A DNA stretch of 64,000 nucleotides. It comes from Moringa oleifera. Taxonomy: Eukaryota > Streptophyta > Magnoliopsida > Brassicales > Moringaceae. Of this stretch, positions 48,261 through 62,560 are shown piece after piece. Position 1 is the first letter of the stretch; each line of letters opens with the position of its first letter. The notes under the pieces are model-generated. The model saw only the letters and a program-made list of their open reading frames with translations. It did no database searches and was not told the origin of the DNA. The stretch lies in the NCBI GenBank assembly GCA_021397835.1, contig JAJFZO010000230.1:7310001-7374000 (forward strand). Direction: 5' to 3'. Position numbers and translations under genes: made by a program.

Positions 48261-51200
48261 TTTTCAAATTACTTTTGAATGTATTTTAAATGAGAAAGAA
48301 TCTTTGTTAATTTAACTATAAGTTCATTTTGTTTAAAATAATTTTTATAATTTGACATGATATTATGATAAAAAACAAATATATAAAATTTTTAATAATA
48401 ATTTGTTAAATTGCCAAATATTAATATCTTCGAAAAAAATTTATACAACTCACATTAATAAACGATTTTGATTTTTTAGAAAAACAGTAAGCTTACTCGT
48501 ACAGATGTTTTTTAAATAAATAGTATTTTAAAAATAATTTAAAATCAAAACTTAATATTTTATCAAAAACAAACTTTTTCATAACTTCTTATAAAAAAAA
48601 AAAGTTAATCGTATGCTTAATTTACATGAAAAGAGTCAAAAATTATCCACTCCGAGATAGTGAAGCAATTATCGAAATTGACTTTAGTCCTATTACATGA
48701 GGATGAGAATGATAATTCCCATTCCATTCCAATCGCAGGAATAATGAGTTTGGTGCTCAAGCGCATTCCTTATGTTCTTTACTTTGGTGGGTAACTTAGA
48801 CTTAATCGGACAACATCGATGTTATTAATTTAAGGTGCATTAGGTAAACCAATCATGTTCGTTGCTAGACCTAGGCGATATGATAATTGTGGTGCCTAGT
48901 TTCAACTTTCATCCAACAAGTGGTGGTCATTATCAACGACATTTACCCACTTCTCAATTCATCACATAATCCCATGTCTTTAGAGTTTTAGGGTTTTTTT
49001 CTTCCGAATCGGTAATCATCGGAGCCATTCTGCTCTGTCAAAAATTTCTTCATAACGCATGCTTCTTTGTGATGTTTGAAATTTCAAGAGCCATCAATGT
49101 TCTTGCTTATAGTGGTGTTTGATTCCATGTCAACAAATATGAACATATATATTAATGATCGATACAACTTTAATTCCTTGTTATAGGAAAGAAATGCTCA
49201 AAAGTGAATTTAATAAAAAAAATTTAAAAATACCAAAAGGGTTTAAGTGCCATATAAGTGCAATAGTCAGTTTTGCATATTGAAAATCACAAATATTAAA
49301 AGTGACAGATTTTATTGAATAGAAGCAAAAATGTCACAGTATAAAAATATCAAATTGTATGTCTTTAATTGATATATCTTTTTTTTTTTTGTAAGTTCTA
49401 ATGGAAATATTAATACAAAATATAAGTATTTTCATGTAACTAAATTTAGTTTTTTTAAAAATTGATTATTATTTTTTAATGTGATCAATCGATTTCACTT
49501 TCTTGCACCCTTTTTGACAAAGCCTTAGTCAAGGGAATGAATGGAAAGAAAATTTATGATCTTTCTCCATTGTTTCCTTATTACCCTTTGACGAAACGTT
49601 CCCTAGGAAGCGTGAGTTGAAGGAAAGTTCCTCAGCGCCCATCAAGCCTTTCCCGCAACATGAAACGCACACAATCCTGCCGTTGGAATGTGAACTTGTG
49701 GTCTTAACACCGACAAAACTAATCCCATCCATGGATTAAGTTTAATCACGGAGTTCAGACAGCCTAGTCAACACATGAGCCAACCTTGCTTTTCTCTCCT
49801 AGGCTAGGCAAAACAACAACGGGTAAACGTGGAAACACCTATACTACCTAGGGTTAAATGAGTCATTTTGTTAGGTAGAAGGTAATAATAGTTTTTGAAG
49901 TTTAACGCGTAAATTGAAGGATTAAAAAATTACGGACATGTTCAGATTTACCGGAGGATTAAAAAAATAGATAAATTGGAAGCCCAGATTTTTTTAGTTT
50001 AATAAAAAGAAAAAAAAGGAAAAAATCTTGCAATTCCCGACCACCAAATCTTCAGTACAGTAAACAAAACAGCAGACTTTAGGAGAAAAGTCGCCCACGC
50101 GAGTCACAACCTTTAATTAAACACGCCGTACTGCTTTCTTTTTCTTTTTTTAATCTTTTAAGGTTTTTTTAAAAAACACACAGAATCCGTCCTCCCCCGG
50201 GTGGACACATCCCGGTGTATTCCACGTGGCGGAAGATGAACCTTTTGAGGGAGCAGACGTGGCGGAAGTTGAACGTCACGCCTGGATAACCGGCGGGTGG
50301 AGATAAAAGAAGAGAACAAATGATGAGCGTGAAAAGAGGAGTTAGGTTGGGTACTACAAACAATGCGCGCATCAAATCACCGTCGGGATCTTATAGAGCG
50401 CATGCATTTGTGCACGCTTTGGCTCATTCTCCAACACAGAGAGAGGGAGAGAAAGAAGAGATTTATTAATTATTTTATTTAGTTATTAATACGGAGCGTT
50501 TTTTGGTCAAACTATAATTAAATGGCCTACCATGCACGCCAGCTCTGGGTGACAGTGAAGGGAGAGAGAGAAAGAGAGAGAGAGAAGAGGGGCTACTGTA
50601 CGGTTGACACAGCCTAGAATTGAGAGAGATCCATTGAGAAGGCTGTCCGGATGGTGGACACGTGTCAGAGGATATGTATGATAAAGATGTGGGGCCCTTA
50701 CCATCAGCGACTATCGCGGACGCGTAGCCGCCAGGAGCGTGCTTTCTGGCGTGTTTTAACTGGGAGTTTGATTTTATTAATTATTTTTTTTTGACTTTTG
50801 CAGTGATTTTGGAGCTAGTGCTTCGTGCTTTGCATATTTCCACTTAGGCCCCTATCATATCTTTGTAAAATTTCAATTTCCACCCCCCAAAATTTCTTTT
50901 CTCACCCTGAAGTTAAAGAGTCTAGGAGAAGGCCAATAGCTTTCAAGCTGGTGAGAAATTTGTCGATGAAGAACATGCTTTTTGCTTACCAATTTAATGT
51001 AAAGTCTAGTGAATGATGAAGTTAGGTCAAAATATCAATCAGTAACCTATTGACAATAAGGTTAACTTTATAACATAATTTAGGTAAATATTAACATCAT
51101 ATATACTTTATCGTACAATAAACTCAATTACCAATCAAAGACCTGTAGCCAAAATTAGAGATCCGTGCCCCCAAAAAAAAAAGATAAAAAATATGAACAA

Positions 51201-52149
51201 GCACGACAAAGTGGGATGATCAACAATTGTCAAAGGTTACTAGCTGTCACTTGTATGGTTAATAGTAGACGATCATTTCAATATCAGGGTAATTTACTAT
51301 TCTAATCACATTATATAGGAGTATGCATTTTTTATTAACATAATAATAAATTAAATAAATAAAAATAAGTTTTATACATTATACATTTTTTAGTGTTGTA
51401 TAATAATATCATTAATTTATAAATATATTTTAAAGTAACAAATTATCCAAACTATTTTTAAAAAAACATGTAACATTATTTGAATAAGAAAAACATCATC
51501 ACCTTTTATACAAATGGAACAAAAAAGCTCTGCCTGACATGAAATCATATCATTCATTAATCTAATTTATACCAAAATTTCAAATTTTTAAACATATTTA
51601 ATTTTTTTTATAGATTTAATTTGCATTATTTTTTAAATGTTCATCAAATAAATTTATTTTATTTATTTGAAAATTATTATATTATCATAATAAATTAAAA
51701 ACAAATTTTAAAAATTAAAATGAATAAAAATGAACAGAAAATGAGATATTCGATTTCCGGGTTGGTGGAGTTGATGACCAAATCTTGGTGATGAAATTAA
51801 CAATAAATAATGGGAAACAGATGAGAAAAGGCAAAATTGTTGGGTAAGTAGAGCACAAATGTTCAAGATTTGAGGGGCCCAATCGTCAAACACAAAAATA
51901 TCAAAATTGTGACCTTCCGAGAAAACGTTGCACCTCGCTCGCGTGGGCCCATCGACCCCTGTGTCAAATAGCCATTCGCAAAAGTACTAAAAGTACCCTC
52001 AGCACCGTACCCAGACGGTCACCAACCTGTACAACCTAATCTCAACCGTGACGGATTGGATTTCTAGATCCCTCCTTCAGGATAGCGAAGAAATCAAGCC
52101 GTCAATACTCTCAATCCAATGCTTAAGTACGTCGTATCATACACATGCA

Positions 52150-52173
52150 TATATATATATATATATATATATA
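52150..52173. repeat. (AT)n microsatellite
   Basis: About 12 AT units next to the AT-rich repeat block. Confidence 0.85.
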
Positions 52174-52654
52174 CCTTTTTATTCATATTTATAAATTATG
52201 GATGATTTAAAATTTTTTAAAATTATATTTTTTAAAAAATTAATTATGAATTTCACAACATGTTCAAATTAATTGATAAAAATAACTAAATCTAATTATT
52301 ATAAAAAATTAAATATATTTTTAAAATTCAAATACATTTTATACAAATTAGTATTGAATAATTTTTAATTTACAAATTGTTTATTATAAGTTTTAAAATT
52401 TTTAACAATATTTTTTATATTTTTAAAAATATCAATTTTTTCTAATAATATTTTAAATTTTTTAATAAATATAAAAAATTTAAATATCTTAATTTTTATT
52501 TTTTAATAAAATTTAATTTGGTTCAAATTAACAAATCATATAATTTGTCACATTGTGAAGTTTATACTAATTTTGTCATACGATATTATTCATGATTTTG
52601 AATATATTTACTTTAAAATTTATTAAATTTGCAAACAAAAATTAACATAAATAT

Positions 52655-53110
52655 TATATAAAATTCTCATGTTATCAATTAAACATACATTTTAAAAAAT
52701 AGAAAATTGATTTGAGCTAAATTAAATCTTATTAAAAAATTTAAAATTGAAAATATTCGAATTAAAAGTTTTATACAATAAAATTAAAAATTTCACAAAT
52801 ATAAAGAATAAATATTTGAGCTACCATCTCAAAAAATTTTAAATTTTTTTATGAGGATTGAAAATATATCTATTAAATTTAATTTATAAAAAATAAAAAA
52901 TTATAAGAAATAAACCTTACATCAAAAATTAAAAGATAGATATGAAATAAAGTTTAAAATTTATTTGAATTATTTTTTACATATTTTAAAAATATTTTTA
53001 ATTTTTTATAATTATTTAAATTAAATTATAACTTTATATTAAAATTAAATAATTTTTTAACATAAAAATTTATTGATAATATAAAGTAAATATTAAAATT
53101 TTATATAATT
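52655..53110. repeat. AT-rich foldback repeat copy
   Basis: The left end (TCTCATGTTATCAATTAAAC, then a GAGCTACCATCTCAAAAAAT segment) aligns with the left arm of the 38.1-kb element. The right end, read on the minus strand, gives TTACTTTATATTATCAATAA, the inverse end. Divergence is high. Confidence 0.5.
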
Positions 53111-53339
53111 TTTACTTAAAAATTTATTTCAGCTCGATGGGTTTTCATCTTAGATTGAGTCCAATGCAGGAGACAGTCTATAGAGTGGGCTGATTGTATC
53201 CATTTCAGTCAAGGGGCTTACCTTCTTTTTATCGTTGTTGAAAGCTGCCCATGGTGCTTGCGTAATTGGCTCTTGTGCTTACTTGGGCTGAGCTGAGGAA
53301 CGAACAAGTAGATATTTTGAAAACAGATCACACCGCCAT

Positions 53340-56300
53340 TCATTTGAAATCAAGTCCGGTAAAAAGGTCCCGCCCTGTGTTTTCAGCTCCGCCACTGCTA
53401 CCTGATCCTGCTTCCTTGTTGCTTCTAGGGTTCGCATTCAACGGAGGTATTATCTATCGAATTCGCCGGCGATCAAAGCGATTCGGCGTCAAGTATCTTG
53501 TCCGAGCAAGGTTAGTGCTTATAACCTTCAGATCCATTACGGACTGTTGAATTGATCAGCGGTTGGAAACTTATAATTCATTGATTCCTTTGATCAATAA
53601 GGTTGGATCTAATGCTTCTATGCCAATTCTGCTCTTGTTATAGTTAATAGACTTAGTTAGGTTCGTCTATAGTAGAAACTGTTTGGTTAGTTTCACGTGA
53701 TGCGGTTTTGATTTCGCAGCTAAGGGTTCGGATTTTGCCAAATTGGATATGTATGTCCTTTTTTGCAGTGAATTTCACTGAGTTGATTTATTCTGGATCT
53801 CATTGGGTCCCAGATCTACTCTTATGGCATGAATTCGTGTAAAAAAAAGGGATCTTAATCCAATATTTTTACTTGAATGTTAGTGAATTCAGTTAGATTG
53901 TATTACTGTCTGCCTCTAGTGCTCAGGAAGGTCACCAGCAATGACCGCCTAAAATCTTTAAAACTTGACCAGTTACTGTATAAGAGCAATTGTTGAGGGT
54001 TAATTAACTGGTCACAACCTATATAGGCTTACATAAAGACCATCACAGAAAGTCTGATAGGTTGGGCCTAGCTTGGGCTTGTACTGTTATGAACCTCAGT
54101 TAACATGGTGGGGTCCTTTATGTTTAAATTTCTTTCTATCGCAATTGAGTCTCATTTTTGCAGTCCTATTGACCTCGATAAAACTCTACTTCTTACCAGG
54201 CCTGACTTTCAATTCTCTAGTGTTCATTATGCACAGATATCTGCCGCATTAGTGTCTTATAATGTTCCAGTTACCGCTGGAACTAGACTTGGTTTCATAC
54301 ATCTGGATTTGGATTCTAACTACCTTGTATATTGAGGGATTCTATGGTTGGACAGTAACTCGTGGCTCATTTGGCCATGGAATAAATAACTTGACATCCA
54401 GCTAGCATGGCAAAACGGATATGATGAATTAGATTAGGCTCTTGATGACTCTATTACCAATTTCTTCTGATGGCATGCCTGGATCTTTGGTTGGGTGATC
54501 TTTTCCTTGTAGTTTTTCTCTCTTGAGAGAGCCAAATGGGGGAGGGGGGAAGTGGTCAGATTGAAGTGGCATGAGCAAAAGCCAACATAATGGTAAAGTA
54601 AATCTACTTGAAAATCATCATTAGGTTTTCTCATAGCAAGTTGTTGGGGAATGTTTTCTCTGAAGGCATACTCAGGAGATAGTGCTTCCTATTAGGAAGT
54701 TGGCTCTATTGTCTTTGATTTATCACTTGATTCAGTTATGCAAGTTCACTCAAGCATAACTTGGTCATCCATTGCAATGGTTTTGGCTTTGAACAACCAG
54801 GCAAACATTCACTGAGACTGGAACAGGAGAGAGAGAGGCTTAACTAAGCAGATGTAATAATAACTGGAGTTTGATCTTCTAGTGATGTAAATTTTAACTT
54901 ATTCAAACTGACAATTATGAAGTTTTAATTTGTAAGCATGGTCGTTTTGCAGTTCCAAAGGTTCTTGTCTTTTGTTCCATTTATTTGTATATTTTTGGTA
55001 CATGTTCTGGGGATGCCCCACTAACTATGGTCTAAGAATTGTTTAAATATGACATTGATCATGCTTGCCAATTATTCTCACTTTGTAAACATCATCGCCA
55101 AAACACTTGGTTTTCTCGCATGGAAAAGGATTGGAATAACTTCAAGGAGAAGTTAACCTTGTACACAATTATTGCTCCTATTTCACGACAGGATAAAGTT
55201 TCATGAAAATTCAAATTGGATGGATGAGTCATTTACAGCTTCTTTCCCATTTTATATCTTTGTTGGCTTACAGATCGAAACACAGTTGAAGGTGTAACAT
55301 GGCAATTTTCTCAAACTAGTCCTGAAGCTTTAATTCTGCTCATAAAGGGGCATCTTTTCTACTGATAACATTATCATTTTCTATTCCAGCTTTAGAATTG
55401 TGCATGGATGAAATGCTAACCTTTTTCTTTAACCTCTCTGGTTGCTTCCTAGGAATCCTTTCAAGCTGGTTTATCTATGGATTACTGTAATACCCTTTCT
55501 GGAGTATGCTTTACAGACTGTCAATTTATATTTATTGTCCTTCAAACTGTCATCTTTCCTTTATAGTGCCTCTGAATTGAGCAATTTTTTTTCCACATAT
55601 AATAAAAAAATTTCGTTTTTGGTAATAAATGACTAAGGTCCCAAATTGTGTCTACTTTGGCTCCTTTCTTTTCCCCATAGTGATGCTTTGGGGACGGCTT
55701 CCATTCATCTCATCTAGCCTACATTTTATGTTCATTTTGATTACATGTAAATGTGGACAGGAAATCATCTGTGTTATTTAAAGGGTTCTTTGGTTCATAG
55801 TTGCACTTGTAAAAAATTTACTTAGTGTTAAATAATTTACCACTAGAAGAGCACTTTTTCTTTATTTGGGTAAACAGGAAATTCGTGTAATGAAAAGTTA
55901 ACCATGCAGTGCAGGATGTGATTGTATGTTGTGGCTTTCCACCATAAGATCATTTCCGTCAAAAATTATCAATGCTTGTCATGGTTTTCCCAAAAGCTGT
56001 CACTTTTGCGAAAATTTTTGCAGTCAACTGTCATTATTCTGATTCTTACTTTGAAGCATCTCATGGTTTTTCCTTTTTGTTGCTAAACTGAAGAATCTTA
56101 TAGTTGTTGTAACGTGGTTTTCTTCTGCAGGGACCTCTTTTCAAAGTGTCCACACTGAATCAACGGACAAATACATAAGTCGAAAAATATGGTAAGCAAA
56201 TTTTTACACAGTACAAATTCTATAGATTAACAGATACATACAAGTATATGGATCTAGACTAATTTGGTGTCTTAGTACAATCATAGTCATATTAAGACAG

Positions 56301-57120
56301 TGAATTCTTTGGAACTTTTAACTCAAAACACTAGGTAGTCTTACAGTTAGCACTTTGCTCTCCCTTTCTCCATCTTTGTTCCCTAGACAAGGACTTTAGT
56401 ATGTATTCCATGTGATGTTTTTTGGAGCTTGCGTCAAATGGGGCATTAGTTTGGCATTAGTTTACCCCAACTGCAAGAGAATGGGATGAATTGGAAACCT
56501 TTATTGCTAAGGTCTCCCTTTCTGATTCTGTAAGGAGTATTAGACTACAATCAATTGGTTAAATTTTATTTCACATTGATCAAATATCCCATGTGATCGA
56601 CACCATTGATTTCCACCTTTGTCAGGCTCCCTTCTTTTAATTGATAATCCATGGAATGCCTTTATTGGCTGATATGGACTCACGTGGGGGTCTGATTATT
56701 TTGTTTACAAATATAAACAAAACTCTTATTGCTTCAAGTCTACTCCTCTGCTTTAATTAAAACTGGACCCCTGCTATAGGAATTAATATAAAATAATGCT
56801 TTTATTAATTGCAAGTCTGTCTTCTCTGTGATGGGCCTTCTGATATTACATTAGGCATAGTTTAAAAAGTTATTATTGCATAGTTGTACTCAGATGAATC
56901 AATTGGTAGTGTAAGCTGCAGGCAGGCAGGAACTTTACTATAGTTAAAGTTGCTTGGGCGGCATTTGTACTACTAAATATGCCTATTTATCAGTTGCAGT
57001 GTATATATTTTTTCATTTTTTCTGTAATGCAGATGGTTCATTTGTCTAGCTAGTCAGATGGTCAAAGGGAAGGGATAGATTCTGACAGTGACTTCCCTGG
57101 TGAAAGTAATTAATTAGTTT
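53340..57120 (+). ncRNA. Possible spliced transcript without long ORF
   Basis: 53340-53510 resembles a plant first exon: pyrimidine-rich, with TCTAGGGTTCGC, and followed by a strong donor AAG/GTTAGT. A candidate second exon 56131-56191 has a good acceptor (TTCTTCTGCAG) and ends ATG/GTAAGC. A candidate third exon starts at 57033 (TAATGCAG/ATGG). Joining them gives a first ATG followed by only MMVHLSS and a stop. I tried the other acceptors between 56191 and 57033 and none opened a longer frame. It may be a long noncoding RNA, or the 5' part of a gene whose body was lost; an intron directly after the start codon is common in ribosomal-protein genes. Exon boundaries are guesses from consensus only. 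Confidence 0.25.
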
Positions 57121-57435
57121 GTTGACACTAATTTAATTACACTCCAACGTTGGATTAGGATAAAAATAGAGAATATTTGCACCCATTTTTTAATGAAAAA
57201 AGAAAGAACTATATTTTCTTTCTTGTTTTGCCCCTCATACCCTTTTTAAGACATGGTTAGGTAGGAATTTTGCTTCTCTGCCACTCTCCATTAAAAGGAA
57301 ATTGGACAAACATCATAATAAATATAATAAAACAATTCCCGAAATATGTTTCATGCTACTTTTTTTGGAAAGTAAAAATCTCAATAATTCTAAAGCAAAC
57401 TATATCTCACAATAAATAATTTTTTTTTCCTTCTC

Positions 57436-57454
57436 ATCTCTCTCTCTCTCTCTC
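57436..57454. repeat. (CT)n microsatellite
   Basis: About nine CT units downstream of the cyclin gene. Confidence 0.8.
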
Positions 57455-57753
57455 ACTATTTTGTAGTCTATAGCTGTTAAGAAGTCTAATATTTAACAGC
57501 TGGTGATGATTCTGTTCATGCCACGAGTATGAAAAATTGACGCCACTCTCCGTCAGTCCATCTCCATCATCTGCCCATGACCCAACTTATTTAAACTCAT
57601 CCCTACATCCATCATCTCCCTCTTTTTATTCTTTTTCTTTTTCCCATTTTGCCCCTCTTCTGTTCTGTGGGTTCACTTTTTGGAGGCACCTCCCGAGATA
57701 CACACCAAAGCTTTACTATGTAACAAGAAACAAACAAATGGGTTCTGTGTGAA

Positions 57754-57778
57754 TCTCTCTCTCTCTCTCTCTCTCTCT
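57754..57778. repeat. (CT)n microsatellite abutting the cyclin stop codon
   Basis: About 12 CT units, read as GA on the gene strand, starting immediately after the TAA of the cyclin in its 3' UTR. Confidence 0.85.
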
Positions 57779-59853
57779 TTACAGCTCCACTTCACAAGTT
57801 CGGTTTAACTTCCTCCTCTTGGTCCCAGAGCTACTGTGCGAGGAATTTGCACATGACCCAACTGTTGTGTCATCACTTTTGTAGCTCAAGCATGCAACAT
57901 CCAGAACCCCTATTGGGCTCTGAGGCACAGTCCGGACCGAACCACTTGCACCCTTAACACTCCCACTCGTCAGTGACAGGTCATGGATCAGTTCCATACA
58001 CTTCAACACTCTCTCCTGCATAAATCAACACATAATGCTTGTCTCATTTAGTTTAGTTTGCATTAGAAGCAATCGAACTAGAAATGATAAGAGGCAAAAG
58101 TAATTTCATGATTAGTGGGTCACTTTTTGGTGGGTTTGGACCACCCCAAAACTTTACCTTCTGTACATGGTGACTGAGTAGAGACATCTCCTTATCGTTG
58201 TCCACTGTTTGGCTTTCCTCCCTAACAGAAATAGCCACTGCTGCTGCAATTTCAGAAGGCTTGAATTCCAAGAAGTCAATCCCTGCAATCAATCCCCACC
58301 CACTAAAAATCAACGCCTTTCTCAATTGTCCCATTAACCCCAAGAAAGTTATTACTACTAGTACATTTGTCGTGTTAGATTAGATAATACGATAGAGAGA
58401 AAGGGAGGGGAACCTTTTGTAGTGCTTAAGATGAGTTGAATTGATCTTGACATTGCAGTTCTTGTTGGGGTTCGATCATCATTGATCTTCCGGATGAAAT
58501 AATCCAGGAAGGAGAAAGGAGTAACAGCTTGCATTCTCCACTTCAAGGTGCTCAGCACAAGAAGCTCCATCCTTTTAATGGTTCTGGCCTCAAATATGAA
58601 TTTTGATTCACCCACCTTATAAAACCCATTGAAAAACATTAGATCAAAGCAAGAAACTTAAGGGGGCAATGCCAAATAATAGAAGAAATTGATATGAACC
58701 TGTAGATCTAGAGAGAGTGGAACCTCAGTCTCCTCCATTTTGGCAGCAAGAGACAAACACGCCACAGCCAACAACTGCATCATCCACACTTTGCCCTTCT
58801 GCAGATGAAATATTCAATCAGAAACTGCACAGAAGACAGAGGAGAGGGAACAAAAAACCAATTTCTCAAACTTACAGGTAATTCATAGGCAGAAAGGAAT
58901 CTGTCCAAGTAGTTCATAGACAGATAAGCACAAAGAGGGCCAAAGCCGAAATGGGCATGAACCTGTTCGATCAGCAGAGCATCGTTAGTCTTGATCATCA
59001 ACAATTCAAAAAACAGAGAAGAAATCAATATTTCATGCTCTGCAGAGATTGAATTAATCACCAGAGAAAAGGAATAAAAGACAAAACGGAGAAACGAAGA
59101 AGCATTTTTTGGGCACTTGGGAAGACAAAACAAAAATAGAACTAAGAAATAAGCACACCGGTCCCAACACCTAAAAAGAGAGAACAGACGAATGCTATAT
59201 TCACATCTCATGTGCAAAGTGATGCGAAGATAACAACAAAAGAGAAAACTCCATGGAACACCTCGAAGTCACCCGAATCATCAGATACCCATCAGAGAAA
59301 GAAAAGAAAAACAGAGAAAATCAGCATCAAACAACACCCTGCAAGGGTTCATTTTCAATCGAACAGAGGAAAACCAAATCAATCCGCAATAATCCCAATA
59401 ACCACCTCAATAAAATCCCAGATGATGAAAAAAAAAAAACCCAGATATTTAGAAAACTTGATTTCGAAGAAAAAGTAGGATTTTTTTTACTTAATTCTCT
59501 TTGGGTAATCAATCAAATAACAGAAATCATAAACCAACCTTGTTAATCCAATCAGTAGCTTCTTTTCTAGCCCCTAAGTCCAAATCCCCATTTCGCAGCC
59601 TCTTCAAGTAATCACCATTAGGCAAATGGTGGGATTCCTTCCGAATCATCGAAGCCAAACACTCCTCACTCTGCAATGGCAACCCATCGCCGCCATCAGA
59701 GCTCTGGTTTTGATCATGGCTTCGATGATTCCTACGATACCACGTTGCCTGAAAGTCCCCCAACAGACTCCCATGGTACTCGTTATCATCGAAAATGCTG
59801 TTGTCTTCAGCACAAAGAAGGCTTGAAACAGCACTGTCAAAACTGGGTGCCAT
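57779..59853 (-). CDS. D-type cyclin, CYCD2/CYCD4 group
   Basis: Six exons: 59539-59853, 58876-58962, 58700-58798, 58414-58615, 58158-58282, 57779-58015; 1065 nt, 354 aa, in phase, with the six-exon layout of plant D2/D4 cyclins. LxCxE retinoblastoma-binding motif at residues 12-16 (LLCAE). Cyclin box N-terminal lobe ~70-200: [48 protein letters not shown] and [21 protein letters not shown]-terminal lobe: [40 protein letters not shown]. The Ser/Thr-rich tail ends [13 protein letters not shown], a possible nuclear signal. Role by family: partners CDKA, phosphorylates RBR and drives G1/S in response to sucrose and cytokinin; the tail probably makes it unstable. CYCD2 versus CYCD4 cannot be split by eye. 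The start at MAPSFDS is the first ATG in frame. Confidence 0.95.
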
Positions 59854-60047
59854 TGCCAAAAAAAACAAAAAAAAATCTCGATAAACACTTTTCTTCCCTT
59901 TAGCAAAAAACAGATTTCATCAAACAGCGAAGGGAACGTCGGGGGGTTTTTAATCTGTGTATTGAGATTTCCCAAACACTGTGGATATAAAAGAACAGAT
60001 TTGAATCACCTAGGAACTGAAGAACAAAGAATGATTTCCTTCAAAAG

Positions 60048-60054
60048 ATATATA
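60048..60054 (-). promoter_or_regulatory. Candidate TATA box of the cyclin gene
   Basis: The minus strand reads TTATATATC about 195 bases upstream of the ATG, giving a leader of ~165 nt. A second weaker TATA-like site is near 59984. Confidence 0.3.
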
Positions 60055-62329
60055 AGAACAAAAAAAGTATACAGCGAAGCAATCCCTCTCGTCTCTATCT
60101 TCCCTCTCTCTCAAGCTTGGAGGCTGAAATGACTGCCGCGGGAGAGGCTCTTATGAAGGAAATTAGTGCCCCTTTCTAGGGTAAAAGGCAGAGAGAGAAG
60201 AAATGGAAAGAGAGACACAGAAGAGAGAGAAAGTGAAAGAGACCAAAGAGATATGAGAAAAGAAAACACTCTGAAAAATTATACACATCAAGAAGGGCAA
60301 ATACAGTATTTCATAGAGAGAAAGAGAAAGAGACAGTATCGTCTGGACTCTGGACATTCAGATTTCTCCCAACAGGTGCTATGTTTTTCCGTGGAAAGAA
60401 ATAGTGGTTAATGGGTTTTCCATTTCCACTCTTACATAGCAAAACTGTCATATTTATTCCTACTTTGCTCTCTCTCTCTCTCACCCTCTCATTTTTTTTC
60501 TATAAAGTTTCCCTTTTTCCTCCTATTTTCTCTTAGTCAACCTGTACATACGTTAATCAGATCGATCTGATCTCCGAATCGTTGCGTACCCAATTCCTTT
60601 TGACCCCAAAAGATTAAACCCGACCGTGGTATTAGAGAAATCACGTGTTAGATTTGTTAATCGAGTTAGATCTAACTTGAAAATGCACTTTCCTTATTAT
60701 ATTTTCCCGGAAATCAAACGGAAAAATACATTCAAAATGACACGGTTAGTTAGCCATGTAATTTTGAGGAAACCGTAAGGGTAGAAACGTAAAACAGGGT
60801 TGCGGGAAGCAAATGAAAGTGACTGCTGCGGTATCGATTCTGTCTTTTTCGTCCCATGCTGACACGTGTACTCTGGTTTTATCTGGCATGATTTGAAAAA
60901 CATCCGCTTTCCCTCAGAATTTACGATGGCAAGTTGGCTTTTTAGTCTTCCCCATTTCGTATACGCATACGTACTTTTTTACTATAAAACTTAATTCTCA
61001 TATTCTCTTTTTCTTATATGCTTTTTGTCATCAAATCTTATCATATTTTTAACTTTAAAAATAACTTTTGGACCACAAAATAAAAATAAAAAATGACTTA
61101 CGGAAATAATTATAAATGCATGAATCTTGCCCACAAAAAAAGAAATAAATATTTTTTAAAATTTTATTTTGTAATGTTATTGGTTGTTAATTTTTTTAAT
61201 AATAATATTTGTTTGACTTGTTTTATATGTAAATATTATTTATTTTGATAACATTCTTATAATAAAATAAGTATTTTAAAAGCGTGTGAAAAGTAAAATG
61301 TTCATAATATATTTAAAAGTGTTTCAGTAATAAAATTTTAAATAATTATTAATAAAATGATTCATAAATAATATGTAACATGTTAAAGCAATAAATTTTG
61401 AATAATTTTTTAACAATTATAAATAAAAAAATCAGTATCTCATGTTGATTTGAATTGTACTAAGCTTTTAAAAAAACTAACATGTGATAATTTAAAAAAT
61501 ATATTATAAATATATTTTTTAAATTTCAGCAATTTATAGAAAAGAAAAATCAAGATCTTATGTTAATCAAAATGAAAATTCTTTAAAAAATTATGATATG
61601 TGACAACTTAATAAATTAACATAATTTTTTATTTTTATAATATTATTGTAAATTATTAAAAAAATATCATTTAAACTTTATACTAAAATATTCAACATAA
61701 ATTCAAATTTAGTAAGAATCTTTATTCTACAAAGAGGCATTAAAGATTTCTCACGCGGTAAAAAAGCATGGATTAATTTGAAGTTTATTGTATAACATCT
61801 TGGTATACAAATAAGAATCAATGCCACTCATGGCCGTTTGGTTGGACCATTGAGTGCATATGGTACAATTGCGAATCAAATCATGATAAGGTTATGAGAT
61901 ATTTAAGCCAAAGGGTAACCACATATTTCCTAATTTTGTTTCCGTATTTATTCTTAAATTGGCCGCTAGGATAAGCATGTGTTCTTGGGTAAATTAATTT
62001 TTTATTATCATAAGCTGGCCCTAATTGAAAGCTATCTATGGTTAGATATTTTCCAAATGAAATATATCATAAAGTCTCCCATACACCTAACTTAAGATTA
62101 GTATGAAACCCATCAATTCATGCTTCAAATTAAGTAAGTTCAATATTGCAATAATCATTTATCACTTTAGATTAAAATTCAACATAATCTTACACGCATC
62201 TTATGAGATTAAGACATTTTTCTATCCTTTTTGTAGTTAGAGTACTTAATTTAATTACGCATATAATGCAAATCGATGTTTTTAATTTATTTACTTCATA
62301 TTAATTTTAGATATGATACAAGATTTTTA

Positions 62330-62560
62330 AGTAAACATCTAACAAAACCATGCATTTATTTCACATTATCAATTTGATCAATTATGTATTTAATTTTTTA
62401 ATTTAATTTAAAATAAATTTAATTCAAATAATTATAAAAAATTAAAAATATTTTGTTATTGAAACACATAGAAATGAATCAAATAAATTATATAGCATAT
62501 TTCAAGTTTATCTCTAAAATGTGAATAATATCTAACTCATAACTTAATTTTCATAATTTT
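62330..62560. repeat. AT-rich dispersed repeat, partial copy
   Basis: Reads CACATTATCAATTTGATCAA, then ATAAAAAATTAAAAATATTT, then TTGTTATTGAAACACAT, the same order as the inverted 20.3-kb copy and the left arm of the 38.1- and 52.6-kb copies. Confidence 0.45.

Larger units (their letters stand above)
43320..53330. other. Long intergenic region between the bHLH gene and the plus-strand transcript candidate
   Basis: About 10 kb with no supported gene. 43320-44250 has normal composition and a tRNA-like B-box. 44400-46560 and 51300-53110 are AT-rich with repeat copies. 46600-50720 is mixed; the frames at 49529-49732 (67 codons, minus) and 50169-50375 (minus) are in GC-richer islands but are unrecognised. 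G-box-like ACGTG motifs occur near 47178, 50223 and 50659 without a gene to attach them to. Confidence 0.4.

Noticed and set aside
50169..50720. GC-richer stretch with GA repeat, tested for a miR156/miR535-like hairpin
   Set aside because: GTGACAGTGAAGGGAGAGAG only superficially resembles miR156-type sequence and I saw no complementary arm.
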